Source of the DNA: Pannonibacter tanglangensis
GTDB taxonomy: Bacteria > Pseudomonadota > Alphaproteobacteria > Rhizobiales > Stappiaceae
NCBI RefSeq assembly: GCF_009915685.1
Contig: NZ_JAABLP010000007.1
DNA: 64,000 nt
Reading direction: 5' to 3' (one strand)
The position numbers and the translations under genes were made by a program. The first letter of the stretch is position 1; the number at the start of each line of letters is the position of its first letter. Below the pieces are notes generated by a model. That model was not told the origin of the DNA and did no database searches. It was given only the letters and a program-made list of their open reading frames with translations. This document shows, piece by piece, positions 17,199 through 27,100 of this stretch.

Positions 17199-17979
17199 GT
17201 TTTGGTCCTCTCGATGGTCCAGAGCGAACTTCAACCTCAATTGGGGTAAAGGGGGCAATGTCACATGCAACGATGTCAAGGTTGCAAGGGGACTAACAGT
17301 TACGCGCCAAGCGGGGTATTGTCGCGAGTTTATAGTCGCGGCTTGTGCCTCCCTTGGGTGGTTGCTCTGCGTTCGGTGCCTCTCCCTTCTTCCCGTGCTC
17401 CCTACTTCCTGAGCGCGGCACGCTGTCGCAGCTGTCTACAATGGGTGGAGACCGGTAAGGGACCGTACGTCTTCCCGCGATACCTCACGGGCCGAAAGGG
17501 CCCGGTATTTCACCAGTAGGGCAACACGCAAGTGATACACGCTTGCACGCCTGCACAGATCGAGGCGCACCGATACCCCCGGGCCTTAGGGACCGTATAA
17601 AGCCTTTGCCCCTGGCGGTGGCGATGACCTGCCGAATTCCGGCAGTCTGTTTAGGATGTGAAAGCCTAAATAACTAAACAAATCAGAGGCTTGATCCGGA
17701 ACCTCGCCAAAAATGCAACTCATGGGCGACGCGCTGGGCTGACTTGTGAGAGGCGCAATGACGACCGAATGACGACCGATGACAACCCCTGTCACTTCCT
17801 AAGTGTTTGAAATTAAACGCAAATGACGGCCATGACGACGATGACGACCCCTCTTTATTGAAATAGAGAAAAAAGAGAATCGGCGTGAAGGCAGAGGGGA
17901 AGGGCAATGCAGTGTTTATATATTGCTTATATTGGCTAGCTGGGAAATGTCGTAGCTTGGCGTAAGCGCTTGAATTATT
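17199..17979. other. Non-coding, AT-richer stretch next to tRNA-Arg, with short repeats
   Basis: No convincing gene in about 780 bp. It contains a GC hairpin with a GAAA loop near 17488-17507 and several copies of a 9-bp unit ATGACGACC or close variants between about 17755 and 17860. A run of A/T-rich DNA spans 17790-17960. Position beside a tRNA 3' end makes it a likely island border. Confidence 0.5.
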
Positions 17980-18056
17980 TGGTGATCCCGGCGCGATTCG
18001 AACGCGCGACCCTCAGATTAGGAATCTGATGCTCTATCCTGCTGAGCTACGGGACC
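17980..18056 (-). tRNA. tRNA-Arg (anticodon CCT)
   Basis: A 77-base cloverleaf on the minus strand with the 3' CCA encoded (17980-17982). The acceptor stem GGTCCCG pairs with CGGGATC (one G-T pair); the D-arm has AGCTCAGC. The anticodon stem TCAGA/TCTGA encloses a loop with CCT at 18020-18022, and the T-arm has GCGCG TTCGAAT CGCGC. It reads AGG codons. The 3' end faces the mobile-element region to the left, the usual geometry for integration into a tRNA gene. No integrase is present in this window. Confidence 0.95.
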
Positions 18057-18075
18057 AACCGAAATCGCCTGTAGC

Positions 18076-19293
18076 ATGTTTCTGGCGGAAGGGCGAGAGT
18101 TTGCGGGTGAAATGGCAGGAGCGCGGGAGGGCTGGGGATTGGATGTGGATCAGCACGGCGCCGGACCTCGCCCGCGCGGCAGGCCCGGCCGGGTCCGACA
18201 GGCCGGCTCCCGCTGCGCATCCGCTCAGGGGGGCGTGGCCGTTTCCCGGTCCGTTTGCGGAACGGAGCCCGCGGTCTGGCCTTTGTCCGTGCCGGGCAAC
18301 AGGCCTGTCCGGTGGGCTTGCGCCATCTGCCTGATGCCGGTGCCGGTGCTGGTGCTGGTGCTGGGCGGTGCAGTCGCGCCGGGCCTTGCCTCCTCCCGGG
18401 CAGCGGCCGCGGCGGTTGTTGTGCTGGCCGGGGGACAGCTCTCCGCTCCTGCGTCCAGTCCCGGCACCGGATTGGCAGCCGGGTCGGAAGGCGACCGGGC
18501 CTCCGACCCGGTGCCGGACCCGTCAGGGGATCAGCCGGCCGGACCGCGGCCCGAGGCTGCAGGTCCGGAGGCGGCGCGCTGCCCCGCCCAGCCGGCGGAC
18601 ACCCGGCTCCTGCAGGTTCACACCGTCGCGCGCGATGGAACCCTGCAGGTCGATGACGGTCGCATGATCCGCCTCGTCGGGGTGGAGATGACGGAGGAGG
18701 GCAGGGCCTGGCTGATCGGCCAGCCTCTGCACGTGCTGCCGACGGGTCCGGAGGACCGCTGGAGTCGCCTGCCGGCGGTCGCGTTCCTGCCTCCGGATGC
18801 CGGTTTGCCGCCGCAGCGGCTGCAGGACCAGCTGCTGGCACAAGGGCTCGCCGTCTGGACCCCGGAGGCGCGGGCCGCTGGCTGCCTGGCCGCCTTCGGT
18901 GCCGCCGAGGCGACAGCCCGCGGCAGTGCGGTGGGCCTCTGGCGTGCGGCCGGGTCCGCCACGCGTGTGCCGGAAAATCCCGCGGCATCCCTGCGTCAGC
19001 GGGCCGGTCAGCCCGAACGCGTGCTCGCCCGCGCCGGACGCTTTGCCCTTGTCGAAGGACGCATTGAATCGCTTGGAAAATCCCGCCAGACCCGGTATTT
19101 GAACTTTGGACGTTCCTGGGCCTCGGACTTTACCGTTACATTCAGCAGCAGCCTCGAGGGCCAACTGGTCGCGGCGGGTCTCGACCCGGCGCGGCTGACA
19201 GGTGCTGTTGTGCGGGTGCGGGGCGTTGTCCAGACGCGCGACGGGCCCCATATCGAGGTAACGGATGTGGCCCAGATCGAACGGGCCGAGTGA
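18076..19293 (+). CDS. TNase-like (staphylococcal nuclease fold) exported protein
   Basis: The frame gives 405 residues, but the first 86 are Arg/Gly-rich and look untranslated. The real start is probably near the ATG at 18334 or a GTG shortly before it, giving a hydrophobic segment VPVLVLVLGGAVAPG as signal or anchor. After an Ala/Pro-rich linker, the nuclease-like fold starts at TLQVDDGRMIRLVGVEMTE and closes with LAQGLAVW...ARGSAVGLW. Arg and Glu equivalents of the catalytic set may be kept (RLVGVEMTE, RWSRLPAVAF), but the middle is short. A C-terminal OB-like beta domain (VEGRIESLGKSR to VTDVAQIE) is typical of alphaproteobacterial members. Substrate unknown. It lies 26 bp before an M48 peptidase, probably in one operon. 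Confidence 0.65.
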   Translation: MFLAEGREFAGEMAGAREGWGLDVDQHGAGPRPRGRPGRVRQAGSRCASAQGGVAVSRSVCGTEPAVWPLSVPGNRPVRWACAICLMPVPVLVLVLGGAVAPGLASSRAAAAAVVVLAGGQLSAPASSPGTGLAAGSEGDRASDPVPDPSGDQPAGPRPEAAGPEAARCPAQPADTRLLQVHTVARDGTLQVDDGRMIRLVGVEMTEEGRAWLIGQPLHVLPTGPEDRWSRLPAVAFLPPDAGLPPQRLQDQLLAQGLAVWTPEARAAGCLAAFGAAEATARGSAVGLWRAAGSATRVPENPAASLRQRAGQPERVLARAGRFALVEGRIESLGKSRQTRYLNFGRSWASDFTVTFSSSLEGQLVAAGLDPARLTGAVVRVRGVVQTRDGPHIEVTDVAQIERAE

Positions 19294-19319
19294 AGTGCAG
19301 CGACAGGCGGTGAGTTAAG

Positions 19320-20822
19320 TTGCCCGTTGAGACGATTGCCCCGGACGAACCCAAGCGCAGGACCCGCCCTGTCCTGCGCCAGCTGACGCGCGGCCTTCTG
19401 CTTGCGGCCGGGCTCGTCGTGCTGTCTGGATGCCAGATGCTCGGCGGCAAGTCGGCCACGGTGGGCGTGGTGACACCGGGCACGCTGCGTCCGGGTCTCG
19501 CGGCCGACATCGGCGAGCGTGAACACCCCCGGGTCGTTGCCACCTACGGCGGCGTCTACGAAGATGCCGGTGCCGAGCGCGCCATCGCTTCGGTTGTCGG
19601 TCGCCTCGTTGCCGCTTCGGACGATCCGAGCCAGAGCTATCGCATCACCATCCTCAATTCGCCGGCCGTGAACGCCTTTGCGCTGCCCGGCGGCTACCTT
19701 TATGTCACCCGCGGGCTCCTGGCGCTGGCCAACGACACGTCCGAGGTTGCTGCCGTGCTGGCGCATGAGATGGCCCATGTCACGGCCAACCATGCCATCG
19801 AGCGGCAGCAGAAGGCGGAAGCCACCGAGCTCGCCAACCGCGTCGTCTCCAACGTGGTGCGCGATCCGGAGCGGGTGCGCGAGGCCGTGCTGTCGTCGCA
19901 GCTCTCCTTTGCCCGGTTCTCGCAGGTGCAGGAGCTTCAGGCCGATGTGGTCGGGGTGAAGACCCTGGCGGGCGCCGGCTTCGATCCCTTCGCCGCCGCG
20001 CGGTTCCTCTCCTCGATGTCGCAGTTTGCAGCGCTGCAGAATGCCCGCAAGGACGGCAGCAGCGCACCGGACTTCCTGTCCTCCCATCCGACGACGCCGG
20101 AGCGCGTGACCCTTGCAGTGCAGGCCGCCCGTCAGGTCGGGGCCCCGGGCATCGGCGAGCGGGACCGGACAGCCTATCTCGCCAGCATCGACGGCATGCT
20201 GTTCGGTGACGATCCGCTCGAAGGCTTCGTCCGCGGCCGCGATTTTCTGCACAAGGCGCTCGGCATCGGCTTTTCGGTGCCGGCCGGCTACGTGCTCGAA
20301 AACTCGCCCGAGGCCGTGCTCGCCAGCAACGGTGCCGGCACCGCCATGCGCTTCGACGGTGCCGATCTGACCGGCTATGACAATCTGCGTCAGTACATGA
20401 CGGCCGGCTGGATCAATGGCCTGCTGCCGGAAAGCGTGCAGGAAACCACGATCAACGGTCTCCCCGGTGTGGTCGGGTCCGCGATCACGCAGGGCTGGTC
20501 GTTCCGGATCGCCGTGGTTCGCATCGGTCGCAACGGCTATCGTTTCATCTTCGCCAGCCGCGACCCCAACGCGGCGTTCAACCGCGATTACGACGAGACG
20601 GTCCGCAGTTTCCGCCAGCTGACACCGACCGAACGGGCGCGGCTGCAGTCGCTGCGGATCAAGGTGGTCAAGACCCAGCCCGGTGACACGCCGCGCACGC
20701 TGGCGCTTGGCATGAGCGGCATCGAGGCGTCGCGCCGCCTGGAGTTCTTCTCGGTGCTGAACGGGTTCACGCCCGACGAGGTCATTCCGCCCGGGACATC
20801 GGTGAAGCTTGTGGTCGACTGA
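19320..20822 (+). CDS. M48-family metallopeptidase lipoprotein
   Basis: A 500-residue protein starting at TTG 19320. A signal peptide ends in a lipobox LVVLSGC near residue 38, so it should be a periplasmic lipoprotein. The gluzincin motif HEMAH with a downstream ELQAD Glu ligand marks an M48 peptidase (about 75-260). The C-terminal part contains a region of unknown function and a LysM-like end (VKTQPGDTPRTLALGM, LNGFTPDEVIPPGTSVKLV) that may bind peptidoglycan. Relatives such as BepA and YcaL take part in envelope quality control. The transport or assembly client here cannot be told. Confidence 0.85.
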   Translation: MPVETIAPDEPKRRTRPVLRQLTRGLLLAAGLVVLSGCQMLGGKSATVGVVTPGTLRPGLAADIGEREHPRVVATYGGVYEDAGAERAIASVVGRLVAASDDPSQSYRITILNSPAVNAFALPGGYLYVTRGLLALANDTSEVAAVLAHEMAHVTANHAIERQQKAEATELANRVVSNVVRDPERVREAVLSSQLSFARFSQVQELQADVVGVKTLAGAGFDPFAAARFLSSMSQFAALQNARKDGSSAPDFLSSHPTTPERVTLAVQAARQVGAPGIGERDRTAYLASIDGMLFGDDPLEGFVRGRDFLHKALGIGFSVPAGYVLENSPEAVLASNGAGTAMRFDGADLTGYDNLRQYMTAGWINGLLPESVQETTINGLPGVVGSAITQGWSFRIAVVRIGRNGYRFIFASRDPNAAFNRDYDETVRSFRQLTPTERARLQSLRIKVVKTQPGDTPRTLALGMSGIEASRRLEFFSVLNGFTPDEVIPPGTSVKLVVD

Positions 20823-20945
20823 CCGGGGGACGACAAGAGGACCAGGACCGGCAGCGGCGCGGACCCGCGCGTCGGGCCACCAGGGGCTATCGTCCCGGTG
20901 CCTCTCGGCGCAGAACCGCTGCCGCTGCGCTTCAGCGCAGGTCCG

Positions 20946-21824
20946 TCATCGCAGAAAGGCGAGGCGGTCGGGGTGGATCTTCAGCAGCGCGTCGCGCAGC
21001 TTTTCCAGCGCCCGGTTCTCGATCTGGCGAACGCGTTCCTTGGAAATGCCCATCGTCTGACCAATGGATTCCAGTGTGGCACTGTCGTCCTTCAGGCGGC
21101 GTTCCTGCAGCACGCGGCGTTCGCGCTCGGTGAGCACCGCCATGGCGGAGGACAGCCAGCGGGTCTGGCGCTCGCCGTCGATGGCATCAACGACGATGTC
21201 GTCCGGCAGGGGCGCGTCCGAGACGAGGAAATCCTGGCGCTCGGCGCTCGAACCCTCGCTCTCCGTCAGCGGGGCGTTGAGCGAGGTGTCCGGACCGGAC
21301 AGGCGGGCGGCCATCATGTCCACGTCCGCCGTCTTCACGCCGATCGTCTCGGCGATCTTGCGGTGCAGCTCGCTCTCGGTGATGCCCTGCTGCTCACCGG
21401 ACAGTTTGGCGCGCAGCCGGCGCAGGTTGAAGAACAGCGCCTTCTGGGTGGACGAGGTGCCGCCACGCACGATCGACCAGTTGCGCAGGATGAAATCCTG
21501 GATCGAGGCACGGATCCACCAGGTCGCATAGGTGGAGAAGCGCACCTCGCGTTCGGGCTCGAACCGGGAGGCGGCTTCCAGCAGGCCGATGTGCCCCTCC
21601 TGGATCATGTCGCTCATCGGAAGGCCGAAATTGCGGAAGCGCGAGGCAACGGCGATGACGAGGCGCATGTGCGACAGGGACAGGCGTTCCAGCGCCTTGC
21701 GGTCGCCATTCGTGCGCCAGCGGATTGCAAGCTCCTGCTCCTCCTCGCGGGTGAGGTAGGGAGCAGACATGGCGGCCTTGACCATCTGCCGCCGGTTACT
21801 GGTCGATGCGGACATGGTTTGCAT
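20946..21824 (-). CDS. rpoH: RNA polymerase sigma-32 factor RpoH
   Basis: A 292-residue sigma-70-family factor. Region 2 carries the core-binding and -10 recognition stretch (MIQEGHIGLLEAASRFEPE, FSTYATWWIRASIQDFI). The RpoH box that tells heat-shock sigmas apart, STQKALFFNLRRLR, is present, and region 4.2 ends with a helix-turn-helix (ESIGQTMGISKERVRQIENRA). Many alphaproteobacteria have two or three RpoH copies; which paralogue this is cannot be settled here. It is monocistronic and converges on the M48 gene, with 123 bp between them and no clear terminator. Confidence 0.93.
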   Translation of the reverse strand: MQTMSASTSNRRQMVKAAMSAPYLTREEEQELAIRWRTNGDRKALERLSLSHMRLVIAVASRFRNFGLPMSDMIQEGHIGLLEAASRFEPEREVRFSTYATWWIRASIQDFILRNWSIVRGGTSSTQKALFFNLRRLRAKLSGEQQGITESELHRKIAETIGVKTADVDMMAARLSGPDTSLNAPLTESEGSSAERQDFLVSDAPLPDDIVVDAIDGERQTRWLSSAMAVLTERERRVLQERRLKDDSATLESIGQTMGISKERVRQIENRALEKLRDALLKIHPDRLAFLR

Positions 21825-22039
21825 CGCTCCTTCTTGTTCCTGCAGCCTTTACGCAGCGCCAGTCCGGCCAGATCAATCGCGCGCGATGAAATTGGTCGCA
21901 AAAGCGCCACAGTGTCGACTTCGAGGCTGCGGCGGCTGGACGCAGGTCCGCGCCCGCTTCTGCTGCAGTCCGGCGACGCGCGGACGGTGCGGCGGTCACA
22001 GGTGCGACTGCAGCCTTGCGAAAGGTGGCTCTGCAAAGG

Positions 22040-22071
22040 AAAAGGGCCCGGCGGAGTGAACCGCCGGGCCC
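22040..22071 (-). terminator. Rho-independent terminator after carD
   Basis: An 11-bp perfect stem (22044-22054 with 22061-22071, GGGCCCGGCGG) and a 6-base loop, followed on the minus strand by TTTT (22040-22043). It lies 27 bp past the carD stop. Confidence 0.88.
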
Positions 22072-22097
22072 TTGACGTGTCGGCGCAGGGCGCCGGA

Positions 22098-22682
22098 TCA
22101 GGCGGCTTCTTCCTGGTCGCCGTCGGTCTCGTCGTCAACCGCATCGCCGGCCTTGGCCCGGGACGGGGTCTTCGCCAGGTTCTGCTCGATCTGCTTGATC
22201 GCCTCGGTCTCCGAGCACTTGTTCACGGCAGCGATCTCGCGGGACATCCGGTCCAGCGCGGCTTCATACAGCTGGCGCTCGGAATAGGACTGTTCCGGCT
22301 GGGTGTCGGAGCGGTACAGGTCACGCACCACCTCGGAGATGGCGATCAGATCGCCGGAGTTGATCTTGGCTTCGTATTCCTGGGCACGGCGGCTCCACAT
22401 GGTGCGCTTGACGCGCGGCCGGCCACGAACAGTCTCAAGTGCCTTCTTGACGGTCGGCGCGTCGGCGAGCTTGCGCATGCCAACGGTCGCAATCTTGGCG
22501 ACCGGAACGCGGAGGGTCATCTTGTCCTTCTCGAAGCTGATGACCAGCAGTTCCAGCGAGTGGCCGGCGACGCTCTGTTCCTCGATGGCCAGGATCTGGC
22601 CGACGCCATGGGCCGGATACACGATGTGCTCACCGGTCTTGAAACCCTGACGCTGCGAGGTCTTCTTTGTCATGGTTGCCAT
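22098..22682 (-). CDS. carD: CarD-family transcriptional regulator
   Basis: A 194-residue protein. The N-terminal CarD/TRCF RNA-polymerase-interaction domain has GFKTGEHIVYPAHGVGQI and a beta-rich stretch through KMTLRVPVAKI. The C-terminal helical DNA-binding domain has RRAQEYEAKINSGDLI and LAEVVRDLY-like sequence. CarD binds the RNA polymerase beta subunit and stabilises open complexes, mainly at rRNA and housekeeping promoters. Length and order match alphaproteobacterial CarD, with an acidic tail (DDETDGDQEE). It stands alone, with a strong terminator 27 bp downstream. Confidence 0.92.
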   Translation of the reverse strand: MATMTKKTSQRQGFKTGEHIVYPAHGVGQILAIEEQSVAGHSLELLVISFEKDKMTLRVPVAKIATVGMRKLADAPTVKKALETVRGRPRVKRTMWSRRAQEYEAKINSGDLIAISEVVRDLYRSDTQPEQSYSERQLYEAALDRMSREIAAVNKCSETEAIKQIEQNLAKTPSRAKAGDAVDDETDGDQEEAA

Positions 22683-22927
22683 ACGCCTCGTAACTCCTGC
22701 GCAGTTGCCGGCCCGAAGGGGCCGTGTCGCGCCGCCACAGGGGCGACGCGTGTTGGTGTTGAAACGAAAACCGGGCGCGCGGGTGCCATGGCAAGCGCCG
22801 CACCAGTTTTGACGTCTATGGATGGTTAGCCGCCGATGGTCATGTGTCCTTGCGTGTCGCCATTCACTTGGGAGATCGTGGCGGGAGGCATAGCCTCACA
22901 CACAATCCGGTGCAGGACTGCGACCAT

Positions 22928-22949
22928 AAAAAAACCTCCAGTGGGAGGG
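22928..22949 (-). terminator. Probable intrinsic terminator downstream of fdxA
   Basis: On the minus strand, CCTCC, a CACT loop and GGAGG are followed by seven T residues (22928-22934). The stem is only five pairs but the T-run is strong. It is about 150 bp past the fdxA stop, the nearest upstream gene on that strand. Confidence 0.6.
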
Positions 22950-23100
22950 GGTGAACCAAAGACGGCGACGACAACTTGAGTAAGCTAACACAAAAACCAT
23001 GAAATCCAAAGCATAAAGCGCGCCGGCCCGGGTGAGCCTGCGCGCTTTGCATGGTTCCGCAAGGGAAGTCGGGCCAGTTCAGGGCCGGCCGGCGGCCGGC

Positions 23101-23439
23101 TCAGGCCCCGTTCGGACCCTTCGGCGAGAAATACTGCTCGAGCTTGTTCTTCACGCCATCGAAGTCCGCGGCCTCGGGAAGCGCATCCTTCTTTTCCGTG
23201 ATGTTCGGCCACTTTGCCGCGTATTCGGCGTTCAGCTCGATCCACTTCTCCAGCCCCGGCTCGGTGTCCGGCAGGATGGCCTCGGCCGGGCATTCCGGCT
23301 CGCAGACGCCGCAGTCGATGCACTCGTCCGGATTGATGACGAGCATGTTCTCGCCTTCATAGAAGCAGTCCACCGGGCAGACTTCGACGCAGTCGGTGTA
23401 CTTGCACTTGATGCAGTTGTCTGTGACGACGTAGGTCAT
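23101..23439 (-). CDS. fdxA: Seven-iron ferredoxin FdxA
   Basis: A 112-residue ferredoxin from the ATG at 23439, which has an AGAGGA site six bases upstream; eight upstream codons also in frame are unlikely to be used. The N-terminus MTYVVTDNCIKCKYTDC and CVEVCPVDCFYEG hold the [3Fe-4S] ligands and one [4Fe-4S] Cys. The second cluster motif is CIDCGVCEPECPAEAI. A C-terminal extension (about 60-112) containing WIELNAEYAAKWPNIT is standard for FdxA of alphaproteobacteria. It carries electrons at low potential; its partner is not visible here. Confidence 0.93.
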   Translation of the reverse strand: MTYVVTDNCIKCKYTDCVEVCPVDCFYEGENMLVINPDECIDCGVCEPECPAEAILPDTEPGLEKWIELNAEYAAKWPNITEKKDALPEAADFDGVKNKLEQYFSPKGPNGA

Positions 23440-23654
23440 CGCGATCCTCTTGCTGGCGGCCACTCCCGCGCCGCGCCCGTCCGGTCGCAGGGCCTGGTCC
23501 TGGCTGACATCCCGTTGCAGGTGTCCCTCGGAAGGTAAGCCTGATCTGGGGCGTTTGGGTACCTCTTTTGCCTTATCCTGGCAAGCAAACTAAGGCGACA
23601 GGGCCGGCCGGGAAAGAAAAGGTGATCCGTCTGCGGGCCCTTCAAGGGATGAAC

Positions 23655-24143
23655 TTACTCCGGATCGTCCGTATCACGCGTCATCGCGTCGGGATCAGGC
23701 CAGGGCGCCGCGTCTGGACCCCGCTGGACCGGGATGTCGGCAAAGCCGCCGGTGAAGGCCTCCATGCGCCGCCTGTCCCGCTTGGTCGGCCTGCCGGCGC
23801 CAGGGTCGCGGAGCGCGACCGGAGCTTGTGCTCCGCCGCTCTCGCGCGGAGGCGGGGGCGGGGACAGGTCGCGGTAGAGCAGGTGTGCCTCCGGTGCCGG
23901 GCCACGCCGGTTGCCCAGCCCCAGCACCTCCAGCACGAGGACACGCCGCTCCAGCGCAATCGTCAGCACGTCGCCGATGCGGATCGCCTTGCTGGCGCTG
24001 TCGATCTTGTCCCGGTTGACGCGAACGTGGCCTCCGGTCGCAAGCTTCTGCGCCAGCGTGCGCGACTTCGTGACCCTGGCGAACCAGAGCCACTTGTCGA
24101 TCCGCTGTGAGGGCTGCGGGCCTGCCGGAGGTGTCTGGCTCAG
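23655..24143 (-). CDS. RNA-binding S4-domain protein (Hsp15-like), probable CTG start
   Basis: A 162-residue protein with an S4 RNA-binding domain at about 14-75: QRIDKWLWFARVTKSRTLAQ, then VRVNRDKIDSASKAIRIGDVLTI. Hsp15/HslR-type proteins bind free 50S subunits carrying nascent chains. The C-terminal part is Pro/Arg/Asp-rich and species-specific. No ATG, GTG or TTG in frame precedes the conserved domain. The only natural place to begin is CTG at 24143, which overlaps the helicase stop codon as CTGA and would give MSQTPPAGPQ. A start further downstream would cut the S4 domain. It is thus coupled to the helicase gene upstream, an arrangement common in this group. Confidence 0.8.
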   Translation of the reverse strand: MSQTPPAGPQPSQRIDKWLWFARVTKSRTLAQKLATGGHVRVNRDKIDSASKAIRIGDVLTIALERRVLVLEVLGLGNRRGPAPEAHLLYRDLSPPPPPRESGGAQAPVALRDPGAGRPTKRDRRRMEAFTGGFADIPVQRGPDAAPWPDPDAMTRDTDDPE

Positions 24144-27100
24144 GACTTGCCTTTTTCCATGCTGGCCTTCAGCGCCATGAGCGCTGCGAAGGGCGAGTTG
24201 GGATCGATCGGCTTGTCGGCACGCGGCGCGCGATCCCGGTTGCCCTGATCCCGGTTGCCCTGGTCCCGGCCGCCCTGACCCTGCGGCTTGCCACCCTTGC
24301 GGTCATCCCGGCGCGGGCCACCCCGGCGGTCTTCACCGCGCGAAGCCCCCTCGGGACGGTTGCCATCGCCACGGCGGCCTTCGGGGCGAGCGCCATCGCG
24401 TCCACCTTCACGGGAGCCTTCCGGGCCACCTTCGCGCTTGCCCTGATGCGAACGGCGGTCGCCACGGCCCTGGCCACGGCTTTCACCCTGGCCTTGACCC
24501 TGGCCGCGATTGCGATCGCCACCACGGCGGGCTTCGCCTTCGGGCCGGCCACGGCGTTCGCCACGGCCCGGACGCCAGATGTCGATGGTGACGGTTTCCA
24601 GCTCGGGTGCGTCGGCAGAAGCCTCGGCATTCGCTTCAGCGGCAGCCTGTTCCGCCGGGGCGGCTTCGGCAGCCGGGGCAGCCTCGGAAACCGCGTCGGG
24701 TGCCGGGATTTCAGCCGCGACATCTGCAGCTTCGGCGGTCTGTTCGGCCGAGGCTTCCGTCTCGACCGGTGCAGCCGCTGCCACGGCTTCGGGAGCCTTG
24801 GCCTTGGCCGCGACCGGGCGCTGGATCTCGCGCTTTTCCGCGCGGTAGCCGAGAGACTTCAGGATCTCCGCGAAGTCGTCACCGGCGCAGCCGAGCAGCG
24901 AGGTCATGGCAACGGTCACGGTGAAGGCACCGCCCTGGGCAATCGCGCCCTCCGGCGGAGTGACCGAGGCATCGAGCGGCTTCCAGGCAATCAGCGGGCG
25001 GATCAGGTCGGCCAGCCGCTCAAGGATGTCGACGCGCACGGCGCGCGGGCCGCAGACGCGGAAGCCCACGACCTTGTACAGTGCCTTGTCGATCTGCGGA
25101 TCGACCGTGATCGAGGTGCGGCCCGAGGCCGAGAGCTGCGGCAGCTCGGCCAGGCCCGGCATGTCCGGGCTGCCGTGCTTCAGCGCCCAGAGCTGGGCGA
25201 GCAACTGGCTCGGCGCCGGCTTCAGCAGGGCCGGCACATAAATGTTGTAGGCGCCAAAGCGCACGCCCAGCTTGCGCATGGAGGCGCGCATGTCCTGGTC
25301 GAGCTGGCGGATCTCGTTGGCCGCGTCCTGACGCTCGAGAATGCCGAGGCTCTCGTAGATGCGGAAGGCGATGCCGCGCGCCAGGCCCTCAAGGCCTTCG
25401 GCGTCCTTGAGGTCGATCAGCGGCTTCAGAAGGGTGCCGACATGGGCCTTGACCCACAGGTTCACGCGGTCCTGCACCTTGTCGCGGGCCGGACCGGTCA
25501 GATGCTCGTCGGCCAGCAGCACGAAGCCCGGCGCAAGCGCGTCGTCACCGGCGGTCAGCTTGGCGACCGGCTCGCCCTGCCAGCGGATGGTGCCGTCGCT
25601 GGAGAGAACGAAATCCTCGTTGGCCGCGCGCGACACCCGGTCGGCGCGTGCCTCGATCTCGCTGGCCAGCGCCTTCTGGGCGGCGGCGCGGACGGCCTTG
25701 CCTTCGGGGCTGTCCGAAACCGCGTCCGGTGCGAAGCGGAAGCCCTGCAGACGACCAATGTGCTGGCCCTCCACGAGCACGTCTCCACTTTGCGTGATTT
25801 CCGCTTCCAACATGGCGTTCTCTCTCAAACGTCTCATCAATACGCTTGTCCGCCTGTCCACGAAGCGCTGGGTCAAGCGTTCGTGCAAGGCGTCCGACAG
25901 TCTGTCTTCTATGCCGCGGGTGACACCCTGCCAGTAGGCGGGATCCTTCAGCCAGTCGACACGGTTGGCCACGAATGTCCAGGTGCGGATATGCGCAATC
26001 CGGTTCGCCAGAGTGTCGATATCACCATCTACCCTGTCAGCGAAAGCCACTTGACGCTGAAACCAGTCCTCGTCGACGTGGCCGTTGCGCACGAGCAACG
26101 TGTAGAGGTGGGTTAACAGGTCGGCATGGTTCGCCGGCGCGATCTTCCGGTAGTCCGGGACCTGGCACACGTCCCACAGCAGTTCCACGCGTGCCGGGCC
26201 CGTGGCCATGTCCCGGATATCGGGATCGCGCGCGGCATGTTCCAGAGCCTGGATGTCGTCCCCGACCGGCGCACGCGTCAGTCCCTCTTCGCGCGGCGGC
26301 AGGTCGAGCGTCTCGCGCAGGCTCGTCAGCGAGGCAAAGTCGAGCTGGCTGTTGCGCCACTGCAGCACCTTCAGCGCATCGAAGCGGTGGCTCTCGATGT
26401 TCTCCACCAGCTCGTCGTCGAGCGGATCGACGCGGCCGGTCACCCCGAAGGTGCCGTCGCGCATGTGCCGTCCGGCACGTCCGGCGATCTGGGCCATCTC
26501 GGCCGGGGTCAAGGCCCGGTACTGGTAGCCGTCGAACTTGCGGTTGCCGGCAAAGGCGATGTGGTCGACATCGAGGTTGAGGCCCATGCCGATGGCGTCG
26601 GTCGCCACGAGATAGTCCACGTCGCCGTTCTGGAACAGCTCGACCTGGGCATTGCGCGTGCGCGGGCTGAGCGAGCCCAGCACCACGGCCGCGCCGCCGC
26701 GCTGGCGACGGATCAGCTCGGCGATGGCATAGACCTCGGAGGCGGAAAAGGCGACGGCGGCCGAGCGGGTCGGCAGACGGGTGATCTTCTTCGAGCCGGC
26801 GTAGGTGAGCACCGACATGCGCGGGCGGGTCACCACGTTCAGCCCGGGGATCAGCTTCTCGAGCAGCGGACGGATCGTTGCCGCGCCAAGGAGCAGGGTC
26901 TCGGACCGTCCACGCAGGTTGAGGATCCGGTTGGTGAAGACGTGGCCGCGGTCGAGATCGGCGGCGAGCTGGACCTCGTCGATGGCGACGAATTCGGTGT
27001 TGAGGTCGAGGGGCATGGCCTCGACGGTGCAGACCCAGAAGCGGGGCGTCTTCGGGATGATCTTTTCTTCGCCGGTGATCAGCGCCACCGCCGCCTCGCC

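Noticed and set aside
17720..17880. Possible CRISPR-like array of ATGACGACC units
   Set aside because: Units are about 9 bp, unevenly spaced and without spacers of constant length; no cas genes nearby.
20898..22829. 643-residue open frame antisense to rpoH and carD
   Set aside because: Runs across two real genes and their terminator hairpin.
24107..26116. 669-residue open frame antisense to the helicase gene
   Set aside because: The opposite strand carries all SUV3 helicase motifs; this frame has none.
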